From the NCBI GenBank assembly GCA_018350325.1, contig JAEVLN010000012.1, forward strand, positions 2,377,991 to 2,441,990: a stretch of DNA of 64,000 nt, read 5' to 3'. This document shows, in pieces, positions 33,401 through 44,884 of this stretch (position 1 is the stretch's first letter; the number at the start of each line of letters is the position of its first letter). The DNA comes from Globodera rostochiensis (lineage: Eukaryota > Nematoda > Chromadorea > Rhabditida > Heteroderidae). A model generated the notes under the pieces. It did not search any database. It had not been told where the DNA came from and saw nothing but the letters and a program-made list of their open reading frames with translations. Both the position numbers and the translations under genes were made by a program.

Positions 33401-36400
33401 TCATTTATCAAGGCGGCCCTCTTTGGTCGGGTACCATTTGCAATCCTTGAAAAGGATAAACTCTGAAAGAACTTTAAAACTCTTTCTATGCCTACCAAAT
33501 AACTCGTCGGCACAAATCCCTCCGCAGTTGAGTGCATGTGCCGCACCCGCGTCCAGCCGTCGCCCACGTCGCGCTCCAACAGCGACAGTTCGTCCCCGTC
33601 CTTCATCGAAATGGTCGTGCCGCCCACCTCGTCTGGCATCGCGTCGTAGGCATACCTGTGTTCCGGGTAGAGTAGAGGGAATCGAGATTTTATGGAAAAT
33701 ACCGGTCCAAAAACCCAAGACTAACAGACAGAAATAAAGATTAGTGTAAATTTTGAAAAACCATACATATAAGGGGGAATTCAGTCACAAAAAGGACATT
33801 CCAGTCTAAATCGCGAGATCCCGCCCGCACTACTCTAGTTTCAAGGAGAAAATAATTATTAAAAATGTATTTATGCTGCACTGGGTGCGTTCTGCTTACA
33901 GTGCAATTGCTGTGCCCAACACCATGTCGGACTGTTGTTGCGGCACTGGACAACCGTTGGAAGCAGCGGCAGCCGGTGTGTCACACTCCTCGTAGAAATC
34001 GCCTGAGTCGGTGTTATTTGGCGGTGCTACTGCAGGTGCGCAATTTGCTGTACGTACACAACACACATTTTATTCATAATCGGAATTCCCCGTCCCCGTG
34101 GGGGATCACAGCTACAAAGGGGTTTTTGTCCTGAAAATTCCGTACCCCGGATTTTAGCAAAACACCGGGCGCTCTAATTTACCCTAAATATAGTGTAATA
34201 GGTATGCACTACTGACCAGCGCCACTAGAGCTCAGTGTGGTGCCACTTGCCGACTGATGAAGAACACCGCCGCCGCCGGCGCCATTGATGTCGTTCGTCT
34301 GTTGATGTTGTTGAGGATGAGCTGACATTGGCGGCGATTGAGTATAAATGGTGCCGGATGTTGTTCGAGCAGCAGTGCTGGAGGCGACCGAATCGTTGTT
34401 GAACGAGGAGGCGCTCGACATCACCAAACCATCTGCCGAAGAGATGGAGGACACTTCGGAGTAGGAAGCACGATGCTGCTCGGCGCTGCCCATTTGGGTC
34501 CCGCCACCGTTGAAGCGGCCTGAACAAATTTGAAGGAGGGATTTTGATTGACAGACCGACCCTTTTCTACAGACATTTTGACTGCCCTTCAAATAAAACA
34601 CTTTTCAAAACTTTCGTGCAACATGCAAATGATGTGCACACGAGGAAAGGGACAGTCTTATAAGCATCACATACCTCCGTGATGATGTTGCTGACCATTT
34701 TTCAGCTTTGCAGCAACATTTCCTGTACTGCCTCGAGGCGACGAGCCGGGCGATGACGAGGAAGTTGTTGTCGTTGCATTGTACATTTGTTGCTGAGCTG
34801 CTTGATGTTGATGCGGATTGCCACCTAACGGTTGATTGAGCTCGCCTTGCGCAATTTGTAGCAATTCCTGCAATTTTTAAATGGTTTTTCCAAACATTAA
34901 GGTATTTAAATTCTATTCCAAAAATTGCAAAAAAAAAAAAAAAAAAAATTCTGAAAAACGAATCCAAAGTCGGCCTAAAACGGAATAAACCGCGTAAAAG
35001 TAACACCCATCTCCGTTTATTTTTTATGTGCCATGCCTTAAATCGTTGGATCTGCGTCTGCAACGTGTGCATCTCCTGTTGGTTCTGCAACAATTGCTCG
35101 GCCACCTTGGCCGGGGCACCCAACTGCGGATTCTGGGTGTACGCGACGTGCATACGCTTCATGCCCGCCTGCGACTGGTCCTTGATGTTCAGCTCAGCTT
35201 CCAATTCCTCCAACTTCTGTTGGATCTTTCGGCACCGCTGCTGGGGCGGCAACGTGCCGTACTCGCTGCTTGTGTTGGCACCACAAGTCCCGCCGCCGCT
35301 ACCACCGCCGTGTGTGCCCGCACTTCCGTTGGTCTGAAAATGGGTCAAATACGTAATTTTTAAAGGAATTTATTTTATCATTCGTTAAAAGGCTAACCAC
35401 CATCTTATCAAAAAATTAATACAATTTTTTAATTTTTTTTTAGCTATGGTTTAAATGAAAAGTAGGTAGCCATAAGGTTACCTTTGTTAAAAAGCTAACA
35501 CCACTTCTCATCAAAAAAAACTAGTTCACTTTTTTAATGAAATTAATTAAAAATATCAAAAAAGAATTAGCCCCGTAGGGGTCTCGATCCCCTGACCTTA
35601 AGATTAAAAGTCTCACGCTCTACCAACTGAGCTAACGAGGCCACACATCAGGAGCTCATTTTTGTATACTTTGATTATAAGTCTTAATTTGTTAACAGAT
35701 TGCAACCTTTTCTTTAGGAATAGGGGGGGGGGCGGCGCGCCAGTTTCTTTAAACAATTTTTGTTAAAAATTACGAATTTGGAAATCAAAAGGGTCCTCCG
35801 CCGTGTTACACCGCCGCCGCCCTTTCCGTTGGCGCCTTTGCCTTGGCCCGGTTGACGCTTCAATGTCGACCCGTCAAATGATTCAGTGCCGTCCTGGAGA
35901 ATGTCGGCTGGGTCGCCTAAAATTAAAAAAATATAAAATAAAAACGGGGATCCCCGATTTGCCATCCCCGTTGCTTAACAACATATTTAAAAGTTCGAAA
36001 TTGTCTAATTGCCATCCCCGTTGCTTAACAACATATTTAAAAGTTCGAAATTTGTCTAACCCAAGTCTTCAAATTGGAAGTCCAACGGATGGACAAAGCC
36101 GGTTTTTGTCTGCTCAACAACCGCCAATGTGTCGCTGTTCGGATTGATTGTCCCGATTGCCGTGTTCATGTCCGAGTAACACCTAAGTTGCATCATTCAT
36201 TTACATTTGAAGAAATAAGCGAAAAAACTTAATTTACCTAAAACAAAAAGCTCCAATCGATGAGAAAGGTTTGCAAAATCCAAAAAACAAAAGCGACACT
36301 GACTGGACTGAGATGCCAAATTTGATGGCACAATTAAAATCAGGACCAAACAAAAATACCGTCGAAAGTTTTTTTGAGATTCTCGATCAAAATATTGATC

Positions 36401-38300
36401 GGTCCTCAAGTTCGGGCTCTAGTCCAACGGCCAGCCCACCTCTGGATGATGTTGAGCACACTTGTCTCCGCTGCCACACAGTCCAACATTGCTTTCTTGC
36501 TGAATTCAATTCGTTCAACGTCCAACTGTCGCATGACCTCAAGCACTTTTGGTAAGATGACGTTGTAATGCTCAAACTTGGTTTGGTTAGTTGCACCCAA
36601 TTGCGCAGCATAATTCTAAATAATAAAACAATTTGACCAATAAAAGGGTGGAAACTTAATGGAATAAAGGTTATTAATAATCAGTTAATCTAGCTCCGAT
36701 CATTAGGCAATCCTGATCTGGTCTAAAACCTCAGACAACGCCAGCAACAGAACATCTACAGAAACAATGATCAGTGCCAACCCATTATCCACCTGTTTGC
36801 TTTGTTCACAAATGGCATTCTTCGTGTTAGCATTTGTTTTGGCCTTTTCAAGTTCGATTCTCGAAAGGTTCATGTTCTTGTCCGCTTTTGCACCTTTTAC
36901 ATAAGCGCCTTGCGCGTCCAAATGGGCTTTCCTGTAAACAATATGTCATTTAGGATTAAAAAAGTCCCAAAAATTTGGGTCGCCATAACTTTTAACATCT
37001 CATTACACTCGAATTTTCTGAAAACGCCTGGGGCGAGCTGTTCAGTCATTTATGTGGCACAACCAAACGCACTCGTAGTTCTTCTTCTGCTTGGCCAATT
37101 CATCAACACGGGCCTGTAGATGTTTTTCCATCATCTCAAAGTATTGGAACTGCTTTTTGCGCATTGTCCTCAGCTGTCGGCACTTCTCCACCAGCTTTGG
37201 GCACAAATCGTTACGCAGTCGTTCCCCGATCACCTGCAAATGCAAGAGTTTAAAAATGCGGAAAATAGTGGAGGGGATTAATCCCAGAAATGACAACGGC
37301 TATGAAAGTTATTATTTAATTTATTAGAAATTGAAAGCAAAAAATAAAAAATGATAAAACTTTCTTGAACAACGCCCAAATTTTATAAAAATTTGGAGTT
37401 TTGGGGTATTGGGAAAATTTAAAAATGCTTTTTATTAAAAAATTCTCTAATAAATAAAATTCCGCCTTTTTCTACCTCATGCTGCGATGCCAACGATTCA
37501 ATCTCGTCCAGCATCGCTAGAAAGGCCATTGTTGTTGAGTACATTTTGGACTCGTCGTCTTCATTCTTCTTGCCACGTGAACGCTTTGCCAAACTTCTGT
37601 AAACTTTCAATTTTGTAGAATCGGAATTTTCGGTTTCGCGGTTGCGCAATCGTTAAAAATGAACACCGCACATCGTTCCGGCGTTTGGTTTCTTTTTAAT
37701 TTAAATTTGAAAATTTTCGACCCCCACGGAATTCCCAATCGTTCAGCCTTTTAAATTGTTCAAATATTGGAAGAACTGACTTCAACTTTGCCGCATATTC
37801 CTCCTCAATAAGTGCACGCTCTTTGGCAAATTGGCCGAACCGCTCGAGGAAGTCGATGCCACGTGATGTGTGCGCAGAAACCACCGGGGCCTTGTCCTGG
37901 AAGAGTAAAAAATGGGTTTAAAAAGGGAATTCAAAATATTAGAGCGATGGGTGCGAAATCAATTAGGTAAACATTTTAATTGCTTAGAAATGAAATTCAT
38001 TTTTGTAAAAAAAAAATGTTAATGTAATGACAGTTAGATATATAAATTTTCAATCACGTGATAAAAATGTTGGGAAGTGCCAAGATAGGATTCGGCATAA
38101 ATGCCCTGCTCAGCGGCGATCCAGTCTTTGGTCTCTAATGTTGTTATTGGGCAAATACTTTAAAATTAGTTAAGTCAACAAACCCAAAGCTGATTCCATC
38201 CTTTGGCGTCGTCGTCTTTGCAGGTGACAATGTGCTGTGACTCGTCACCAGTGCAGGTGACAATGTGCTGTGACTCGTCACCAGTGCTTATAGAAGACAT
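33401..38300 (-). CDS. toca-1: TOCA/CIP4-type F-BAR, HR1 and SH3 protein
   Basis: Membrane-curving adaptor that links CDC42 and WASP/WAVE actin assembly to endocytosis. ATG at 38298-38300 starts an N-terminus with two tandem copies of TGDESQHIVTC, then GWNQLW. The F-BAR core begins with TSRGIDFLERFGQFAKERA (about 37.86 kb) and continues to KTGFVHPLDFQFEDL (about 36.07 kb). The HR1 coiled coil is at about 35.33-35.03 kb (CRKIQQKLEELEAEL). Low-complexity Ser/Gln-rich exons lie at 34.87-34.21 kb. The SH3 domain is spliced from GTAIAL (about 33.9 kb) to YAYDAMPDEVGG...GDGWTRVRH...GFVPTSYL (about 33.65-33.5 kb). The last exon is uncertain: after the SH3 donor two acceptors fit, one giving a short tail ending at 33401 and one a longer hydrophobic tail to 33298. 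Nematodes have two TOCA genes; which this is cannot be told. Confidence 0.88.
35570..35641 (-). tRNA. tRNA-Lys (UUU)
   Basis: 72 bases folding as a full cloverleaf on the minus strand. The acceptor stem is GCCTCGT/ACGGGGC with one G-U pair, the D arm GCTC...GAGC, the anticodon stem TGAGA/TCTTA with loop CTTTTAA (anticodon TTT), and the T stem AGGGG/CCCCT. No intron. The T loop starts with A (ATCGAGA) where TTC is normal, which also weakens the internal B-box promoter, so function is likely but not certain. It lies in a TOCA intron, on the same strand. Confidence 0.9.
35957..36058. repeat. Two-copy tandem repeat of about 51 bases in TOCA intron
   Basis: A unit containing TTGCCATCCCCGTTGCTTAA through AAGTTCGAAATTGTCTAA occurs twice in direct order with near-perfect identity, in the intron just before the exon that ends the F-BAR domain. 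No coding role seen. Confidence 0.8.
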
Positions 38301-38757
38301 TATGGTTTAAAACTAAAGTTGCAATATGCTTAATTAAATGAGTCAGGGCCGTTTCTATAGGGTATCAACATTGACGATTTACAAACAAAAAGTGCTTCTA
38401 GGGTTTTTTGGTTCGTAGAATCAGAACCCGAGTTCGTTTCTCAGATCAGAATTTCCCAATCAAAAAGCCGAACCAAACCTTTTTTTAAAGATTGGGTACA
38501 CCAAACTTTACAATTTGAAATGTCCTTTAAAGAGTAACTTTTTGAAAGCCTAATGCAGGAGTCGGACATGTACTTTTTAAAGATGTACTTTTGGGGGGGG
38601 GGGAACTCTTCCTTCTCCGTCCTTTATTTGAGATTTCAGGAATTTTTATAGAATTTTCGTTGAATTTTTGAATAACTCTGTAGACAGATGGCCAAATAGT
38701 TAATTTTCAAGCCTTTTTCTCATTACTTTTTAATTTTTTTGGAATTTGCTACTCCAT

Positions 38758-40304
38758 ATGCTTAACGCAGCTCGAAAAATTCGCCTACTCGCGGATGTTG
38801 TCGACATTGAAAAAGACGAAAAAGGCCATATCGGAATTTCAATTGGCGGTGGTGCTCCGTATTGTACATGCCTTTACATTGTGCAAATTTTCGAGAATTC
38901 ACCTGCAAGAAAAAATGGATTACTTGATGTAGGCGACGAAATTGTTGCTGTAAATGGGAAACTTTTGAAGGGCTTTGAGAAAAACGCTGTCGCCTCGCTG
39001 ATTCGAGACACGAAAGGTTAATTAAAAACAATTATTCACAATTCCTCAGATTTATGACGAAGGGAATAGTATTCAGTACCTGGGATTTTTTTAGTGAACG
39101 TGTTGGGCCCGTTGCCAAGAAATTCTCCTTGCCTCTGGCTTTTACCCTTTTCCCGGGGAAAAAGGCAAACAACCTCGGAAACAATCCGGAGTCTTCCAAT
39201 ACTCGGTTGGGTGCTCTCCCGACTGAGCTACGCTGCCGCCCGATGAAGCTCAGATAGTCTCGACGATTTCTTGGCCGTTCTTGAGAGAGAGGGGGGGGGG
39301 GGAGAGGAGGGGAGCACAGTTACATTTTAAAGATTCACGCTTAATAATATTGACACTGGATTTTATATAATTTAGGGATTGTGCGAATCTCGTTCAATCG
39401 ACTTCAATTTGATGCTGAAATGGGTCAGAATCTGGACATTTTCATGAAGAAGTTTAAGCATCGGCTCGTCGACTCCATGGACGATGCAACGGCGGATGCG
39501 CTCGGTCTTTCTCGTGCCATTCTCTGCAACGACGTGTTGGCACAACTCCGTTCGAGGTTGGACCACAAAGAGCAGTTTTACCGAGCACTGGTCAAAAAGG
39601 CTGAAGAGACCGTCAGGTTTGACTGTTCAACATTTATGTCTATGAAAAAGGAATTTGTTCCTCACCCAAGGTGCTACCAGCAGATGGCCTCTACTCAAAC
39701 TGCCATTGGCGCGGTGTTGGCCGAAATTCACGCTAGAGAGAGGCCACTGAGTGATGACGGAACGGATGGCATCGGGCGCATGGCCGAATTGGCCAATGCT
39801 CACAAAACATTCGGGAAGGAGCATTGGGCGCTGGCGCAGAGTGTCGGGGAATTGGTGCAAGCGCTGCAAGGTCACGCAAACGCGGCCATCCCTGACGCAC
39901 GCCAGTCGTTGAACAGATACTCAGACGCAAAGTACGAATATCTGGCGCATTGTTTGCGAGCAAAGGAGCTGGAGGACGAGGAAGTCGAGACGGCCTTCGA
40001 AGGTGGTGAGCAACTGCAAAGAATGGCGACAGGTAACTACGACTACCGAATGACGCTGAAGAGCCGAGAACTAAGCAGAGCAAACTTCTTGGCAAGACGC
40101 GAGCAAGCGGCAGTGAAGATAGAACTGCTCGGCGAGAAGCACGGTCGGCAAAGAGCTTAAATCCATGTTGAACGATTAAGCAGTCATTTCTAAACTTTAG
40201 TTCGGGAGTTGGCGCTGCAACTAAAGAATTTGATAGATGCAACGAAAGCAGCGCACGTGGCGTGCAGAAGAGCAGGAGCCGACCCAGTGTCGAACAAACA
40301 ATGA
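38758..40304 (+). CDS. pick-1: PICK1: PDZ and BAR (AH) domain protein
   Basis: Peripheral membrane protein binding receptor tails through PDZ and curving membranes through an arfaptin/BAR domain. Three exons splice in phase: 38758-39016, 39376-40143 and 40201-40304. The PDZ domain includes GHIGISIGGGAPYCTCLYIV, VGDEIVAVNG and SLIRDTKG, spliced to IVRISFNRLQFD. The BAR region includes FKHRLVDSMDDATADALGLS, RAILCNDVLAQL, AIPDARQSLNRY, YEYLAHCLRAKELEDEE and TGNYDYRMTLKSRE, all diagnostic of PICK1. The last exon ends ACRRAGADPVSNKQ and TGA at 40302-40304. The start at ATG 38758 gives a shorter N-terminus than in vertebrates, so an upstream exon is possible. It is transcribed opposite to both neighbours and is absent from duplication copy A. 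Confidence 0.92.
39166..39242 (-). pseudogene. tRNA-like relic in pick-1 intron 1
   Basis: On the minus strand, GTAGCTCAGTCGGGAGAGC gives a strong tRNA D-arm/A-box, followed about 35 bases later by a weak T-arm-like CCGGATTGTTTCCGAGG. The 3' acceptor strand does not pair with the 5' one, so the cloverleaf is broken. It may be a tRNA pseudogene or the head of a SINE-type repeat. Confidence 0.4.
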
Positions 40305-40651
40305 CATTCCCCCCCCCTCCCATCCCTTTTCTAGTAATTATTTGTATTAAATTTTTGCGATCTCGTTAATGAACACTTAAAATGTGCTTTATACAAAATA
40401 TCTTCGAACAGTTTTTATAAGGACGTGTATTGTCAAAGAATACGTATTTGTCAAAGAAATATTTAACTCGAAGACAGAATGAGAACAAGAAAACAAGCAA
40501 ACTGTCACGCATGGGCGCAAATAAATGTGTCATTGCAGAGGAGGGGGAACCTAACACAAATTGAGCTGATAGGGAGAAAAAGAATGAATAATTTCGTTCG
40601 TAGGTACATGGTAAAACACAGCGACGCCTAACGACTTTCGTTTCCCGCGTC

Positions 40652-43600
40652 CTACCAAATGTGAGTCTCGCGAATCTCGCCGATTACGTGGCTGGCCTTG
40701 TTCAGAGCCTGAATTGGTTTATGAGCAATTGTTAAAGTAATAAATGGAAGGGCACTTAACCTCCAACATTTTTGCCGATTCTGCTCTCTTCTGAGCCATC
40801 TAAAAAAGAATTGTCATTTGCACTTTATTTTAATAAATAAAGCGTCAAACTAAAACTTCCAATGGGTTTATAAAAAAAGAGTGTATTACCATGTCACTCT
40901 CAGTCAAAAGTGTCTCCATGTCCCGCTCATTGTACAGTTGGCGCACAAGTTCACTTTGCAGATCATCCTAAGTGTGTTTAGTAACCATGGATGATTATAA
41001 AGTTACAAACCCTAACAGCGTTGACAAGGAAATTCATTATGGTCTTCGGTACCTTGAATTTTTTGTGCAATTGACATAAGTTTTAGAGTTTCTTACCATG
41101 TCTTGGATAGTTTTTTTGACGATGACGAAGTATCCCTTTATCAGTCGTTCTAAAATATAAACGGGTTTCAACATTTCTTTACATAAGAAATGCACTGACC
41201 AATCACAGCACAGTCTCTCTTCTCACGCGTAGACAAATTCCGCGTTATGTTTTTTTCGACCGCCCTCGTAGATGTCGGATTGTCCAATCCCATGGCGACC
41301 GCTGGGGGCATGTTGCGGTTGAACAACCAAGCGCCCAACCCGGATCCTCCGGTGCCTCGGGAGTGACGCGACGACGAGATGTCCTCAACACCCGATCTGA
41401 TCGTCGCAGAATGATGTTCCGATCCAACTCCATTCGTCAAAGTCCCATCGGTTTGTGCCGGCACTCTCTTAGCATAAATAATTTAATTTCTGTTTCGGTT
41501 ATCAGTTTTCCTCAATTTTTACTTCAGTGACCACAGCGTTGCTATGGAAAGGTGACGGAGCCTCCTGGAGAACGTTGATTAGCGCAGCGTCAGCGGCGAA
41601 TTCGGGGTGTTTGCTGTTGATGTAAGCGAGCTGAATGTGCACCAAGTTGGTCACAAAGCTAAAGATTGATTCAAAATCAGTAAAAGTAACCAAATTCAAA
41701 AATGGATGTCACTCACTCTTTGGTAGGCGACAACCGATTGCTTAACACTGTGGAAATGACTTCATTGATTTTCTCATACAATCTTGGAAACCGTTGCATC
41801 TCTTGCTAAATTGACAGTCTCGATTAAGAGTGGCATAAACAACGATCAACCCACCTGGATTTCAAACCCACAATGCTGTACGATCCTCAGCATTTCCTCA
41901 TAGACCAAATCGACACAGTTCAAGCTTGGCTCTTCAAGCCTTCGAATTTGGCGCTTCACCAGTAGCTCAAAGCTCACTTCCGGAACAAAGAGTGCGGGTC
42001 TGGGTCCCTAGTTTTAAGTAATGGAACAGTTAGAGAAAGTTAAAAAAAAATTACAGTGGCATTGCGAATCGCCGTTAAAATGTCGAGTGTTGACAAATTC
42101 TCCATTGGGTCTAATTTGTCTACCGCTTGGCTGAAGGTCTCGTGGAAAATGTAACAGATTCTGGCACCTCCGCATCTGAACAAAGAGAAGTCATTCAGTC
42201 ACCGACCCAAGAATAATGTGATCATTACAGTTCCGTTGTTTCGATGTTGCGCGATGTGCCCTCAATTGTGGCATTGTAAGCATTCGAAAATCGCGTGATG
42301 ATTTGAAGGAGCGTACGGTTCTTGTCCACCACCGGGTCTCCGTAACTGCGCAAAATTGTCTGACACTGAACGGTCATTGTGCTGACACGGACTTTCAGCT
42401 GGGGAAGACATTCTCGAATGTGATGCTTAAGGTCGAGCAATAATTTTTACAAAACAAAAAACTCAAACACCCACCATCAACAGTCTGTTCAATGTCTTAG
42501 ACAAGTACTGGATGCCATTGATTGATGCCAGAGTCGGGTACTTCTTGTGCAAGAACTTCACCTCAGCCTTCAAACAGTCTTCAATTGGCTTTTTTGCAAT
42601 GATATCAGCTTGCGATCGGTTGACACTATAACACAAAAGAACGGCTCCAAACAGTTCAACAAAAAGAGCTTACACTCCGATTATTCCAAGTTTGACTGGC
42701 ACCAGCTTCCCCGTCAGCACGTCCATTGCGTCAGTTCCGTTGTCCATCAGGTCCAGTTTTGTGAGAACCACAAGTGTACGGTTACCTTTGTTTTTTTTAA
42801 AAATTTTTAATGCGGTATTTTATTTCACTTACCGTCCCTGTCCACTTCTCTGGCAAGCTTGAGAGGTTCCGACGTGGCGAAGTCTTGGTTTGCCGGCGTT
42901 ACAGCAAGAATCACAGAATTCGGATTCGAAATGTAATTGAGAATCATTTTTCGAATCGTAGACTAAAATTTTCCCGTGAAAATCATCATTGGACAATGAA
43001 TTAAACTTCAATATCCGGTGGCTGGTCCCCAACTGGCACTTTTGTGATTCCAGGCAAATCGATCAGCGACAAATTCACCGCTTGAGAAGAGTAAATGGTC
43101 AATGTGATTGGGACTGGCGAAATGTCTTTGTTGGAGCCGGTCACACGTTCTGTCTCCCTCTCAATTTCCTCCCGAACTAGCTGAAGACAAAGCTATTTAC
43201 TTGCGCAGAAAGTTGAACTCCGAACCTGGAAGTCAGCGTAAATTTCGTCCGGCTGATGTCCAAACAGAGCCCAATCCTCGTGAGTAGGCGCTTAAGTTTT
43301 GGTCGATGAAAGTCCTAATTATACCACACAAAACCTCCTTTTTGTACTCTAAGCGGGTCGGCGATAGGACAATAATGGAGATGGAGAACAAGAGGACGAC
43401 GAGTCACAATTCCAACTCCACGGGGCAAAAAGTCCCGTCCAACAATTCCCTCAAGGACTGAACTCTTCCCAGAACTCTGTTTGAAATCAAAGGGCATATA
43501 TTCTTTTGCACAAAGCGTTAAAAGTTTATAGTGAAACGTCTATTCGAAACAACCAAACTAAATTTCATACCTGTGACCCAACGACAACGATTTGAGGCAA

Positions 43601-43723
43601 TTGAACCTCCGACTGCCCGCAACCAGTTGTTGCGAAAACAACTGTAACAAAATTGGAGTTAAACTGCCCGGAAAAGGTTTCCAAACCTTGAAGTTTGTTG
43701 ATTATGGGGATCAATGACTCCAT
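40652..43723 (-). CDS. drp-1: Dynamin-related protein DRP-1 (mitochondrial fission GTPase), full length
   Basis: Large GTPase that oligomerises on mitochondria and peroxisomes and drives their division. ATG at 43721-43723 ([12 protein letters not shown], cf. MEALIPVINKLQ in human DRP1). Motifs: GSQ spliced to [10 protein letters not shown] (P-loop), [10 protein letters not shown] (switch 1), [25 protein letters not shown] and VNRSQADI. The stalk carries [54 protein letters not shown] and [19 protein letters not shown]. The variable domain is about 110 residues ([15 protein letters not shown] to [11 protein letters not shown]). The GED begins LSTREKRDC and ends [21 protein letters not shown] at 40652-40654. 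All introns are short. This copy matches the family closely throughout and is presumably the working gene. Confidence 0.93.
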
Positions 43724-44884
43724 TAATAAATAGCACAAAATTGGTCTAAACTTATGCTTGCTTTTTAGCTAAACGACAATATTAACACAACGCGTCTCTA
43801 CAATTAACAAATGGGTCCGAATTTTTACTTCAAAAAATCACGTTAATGATAAGCCTGGAATTTTGAAAAATTCCTGATCAGGATTTGGAAATCATCAATA
43901 AGTTTTCAGGATATCCTGATCCTGGTGTTTTGACAAAAGATCAAGATCTTAACGCCATTCGAAAGATCTCGAGGTTGAAGCTAACATTAAGTTAAAGGGT
44001 AATAACATGCAAAATGAAACGCTGAAGCCATCGCAAAGCGAATGGTCCCAAAAAAAGCGAATCGGGTCAAAAGCGAATAGGGTAAAAAGCGAATTGGCCA
44101 AAAGCGAATAGGGTATTTACCGTTTCAAATGGCGTTAAGAGTTTCTAAATCGTTAAGGTTGAAGCAAGTCATGCGCCCTTAAGTACATGCATATGTTTTG
44201 TGTAGGGTTGCACGGGACCGGGACCAGTACTGAAATGGTCATCGGTACTGAAATTTTGATCCCGTAAACTCCCTTACAATGGTCCCGGTTTTTGCCAATC
44301 ATTTTTTTCTTGTTTTTGTTCAGTCGTCCCGGTTTTTTTTTGACCGGGACCAAATTTAGTCCCGTTCCGGGTTTTTCAAAAGTCCCAATCCCGTGCAATC
44401 CTAAGTATGAGTAAGAAAGTTTTGAAATACAAAAAAAATGACCAAATTAAAAAAAATATGTTGTTTTTGTATAAAGTTTTTTTTTTATTTTTACCCTAAT
44501 TGCAGCAGTCGGTTCTTAATCTTGGCTAATTATTTCAAAACGAAGTGCTTACTTGGCCTATCCAAAACAAAGTCAAAAGGAAAAAATAGCATTCGTTGTC
44601 ATTACGTTGACAAGGGCCACCATGTCTCGTTCTCGGCTGTTATACATAGTAATTCAATTTTACGATGTAGGAAGGAATGGTGGAAAAAGAATTGAAGATT
44701 TGTGCATTCGTTTCTTCAACTGCCTTTCAATTCTATTTAGTCTCGGCATTTTTGACGCTGCGTTTAACCCAAATGTGGTGGTTGTCCTTTTTAGTCCTTT
44801 ACCCGCCGCCCCACCACCCACCGCTTAACTGCTTTGTTTTATTTTATTGATTCTAATTTAGATTAATTTTAAAAAGAAACCGAT
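43724..44884. other. Intergenic region between drp-1 copy B and inhibitor-2
   Basis: Divergent promoters of drp-1 (-) and inhibitor-2 (+) should lie here. It holds palindromic pieces shared with copy A (TCCTGATCAGGA, CAGGATATCCTG at about 43.87-43.92 kb), a short array of AAAAGCGAATAGGGT-like units at about 44.04-44.12 kb, an inverted-repeat element at 44203-44403, and AT-rich DNA. No supported gene. Confidence 0.6.
44203..44403. mobile_element. MITE-like element with TAGGGTTGCACGGG ends
   Basis: 201 bases with imperfect terminal inverted repeats: TAGGGTTGCACGGGACCGGG at the left end and, read from the right end on the other strand, TAGGATTGCACGGGATTGGG. The inside is rich in CCCGGTTTTT and ACCGGGACC motifs. 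The TAGGG terminus is typical of hAT-derived elements. A clear target duplication is not visible. Confidence 0.65.

Larger units (their letters stand above)
38213..44125. repeat. Segmental duplication, copy B (TOCA exon 1, pick-1, drp-1)
   Basis: Co-linear counterpart of 18095-22130. It contains the TOCA first exon with its start codon, the TOCA upstream region, pick-1, and full-length drp-1 plus about 400 bases beyond the drp-1 start. It is judged the ancestral copy because its left edge runs on into a complete TOCA gene, while in copy A that exon is cut off. Confidence 0.83.

Noticed and set aside
39166..39242. Functional tRNA in the pick-1 intron
   Set aside because: D-arm is strong but the acceptor stem cannot close and the T arm is degenerate; listed only as a relic.
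44438..44828. Small open frames upstream of inhibitor-2
   Set aside because: AT-rich, no family match, and they lie where divergent promoters are expected.
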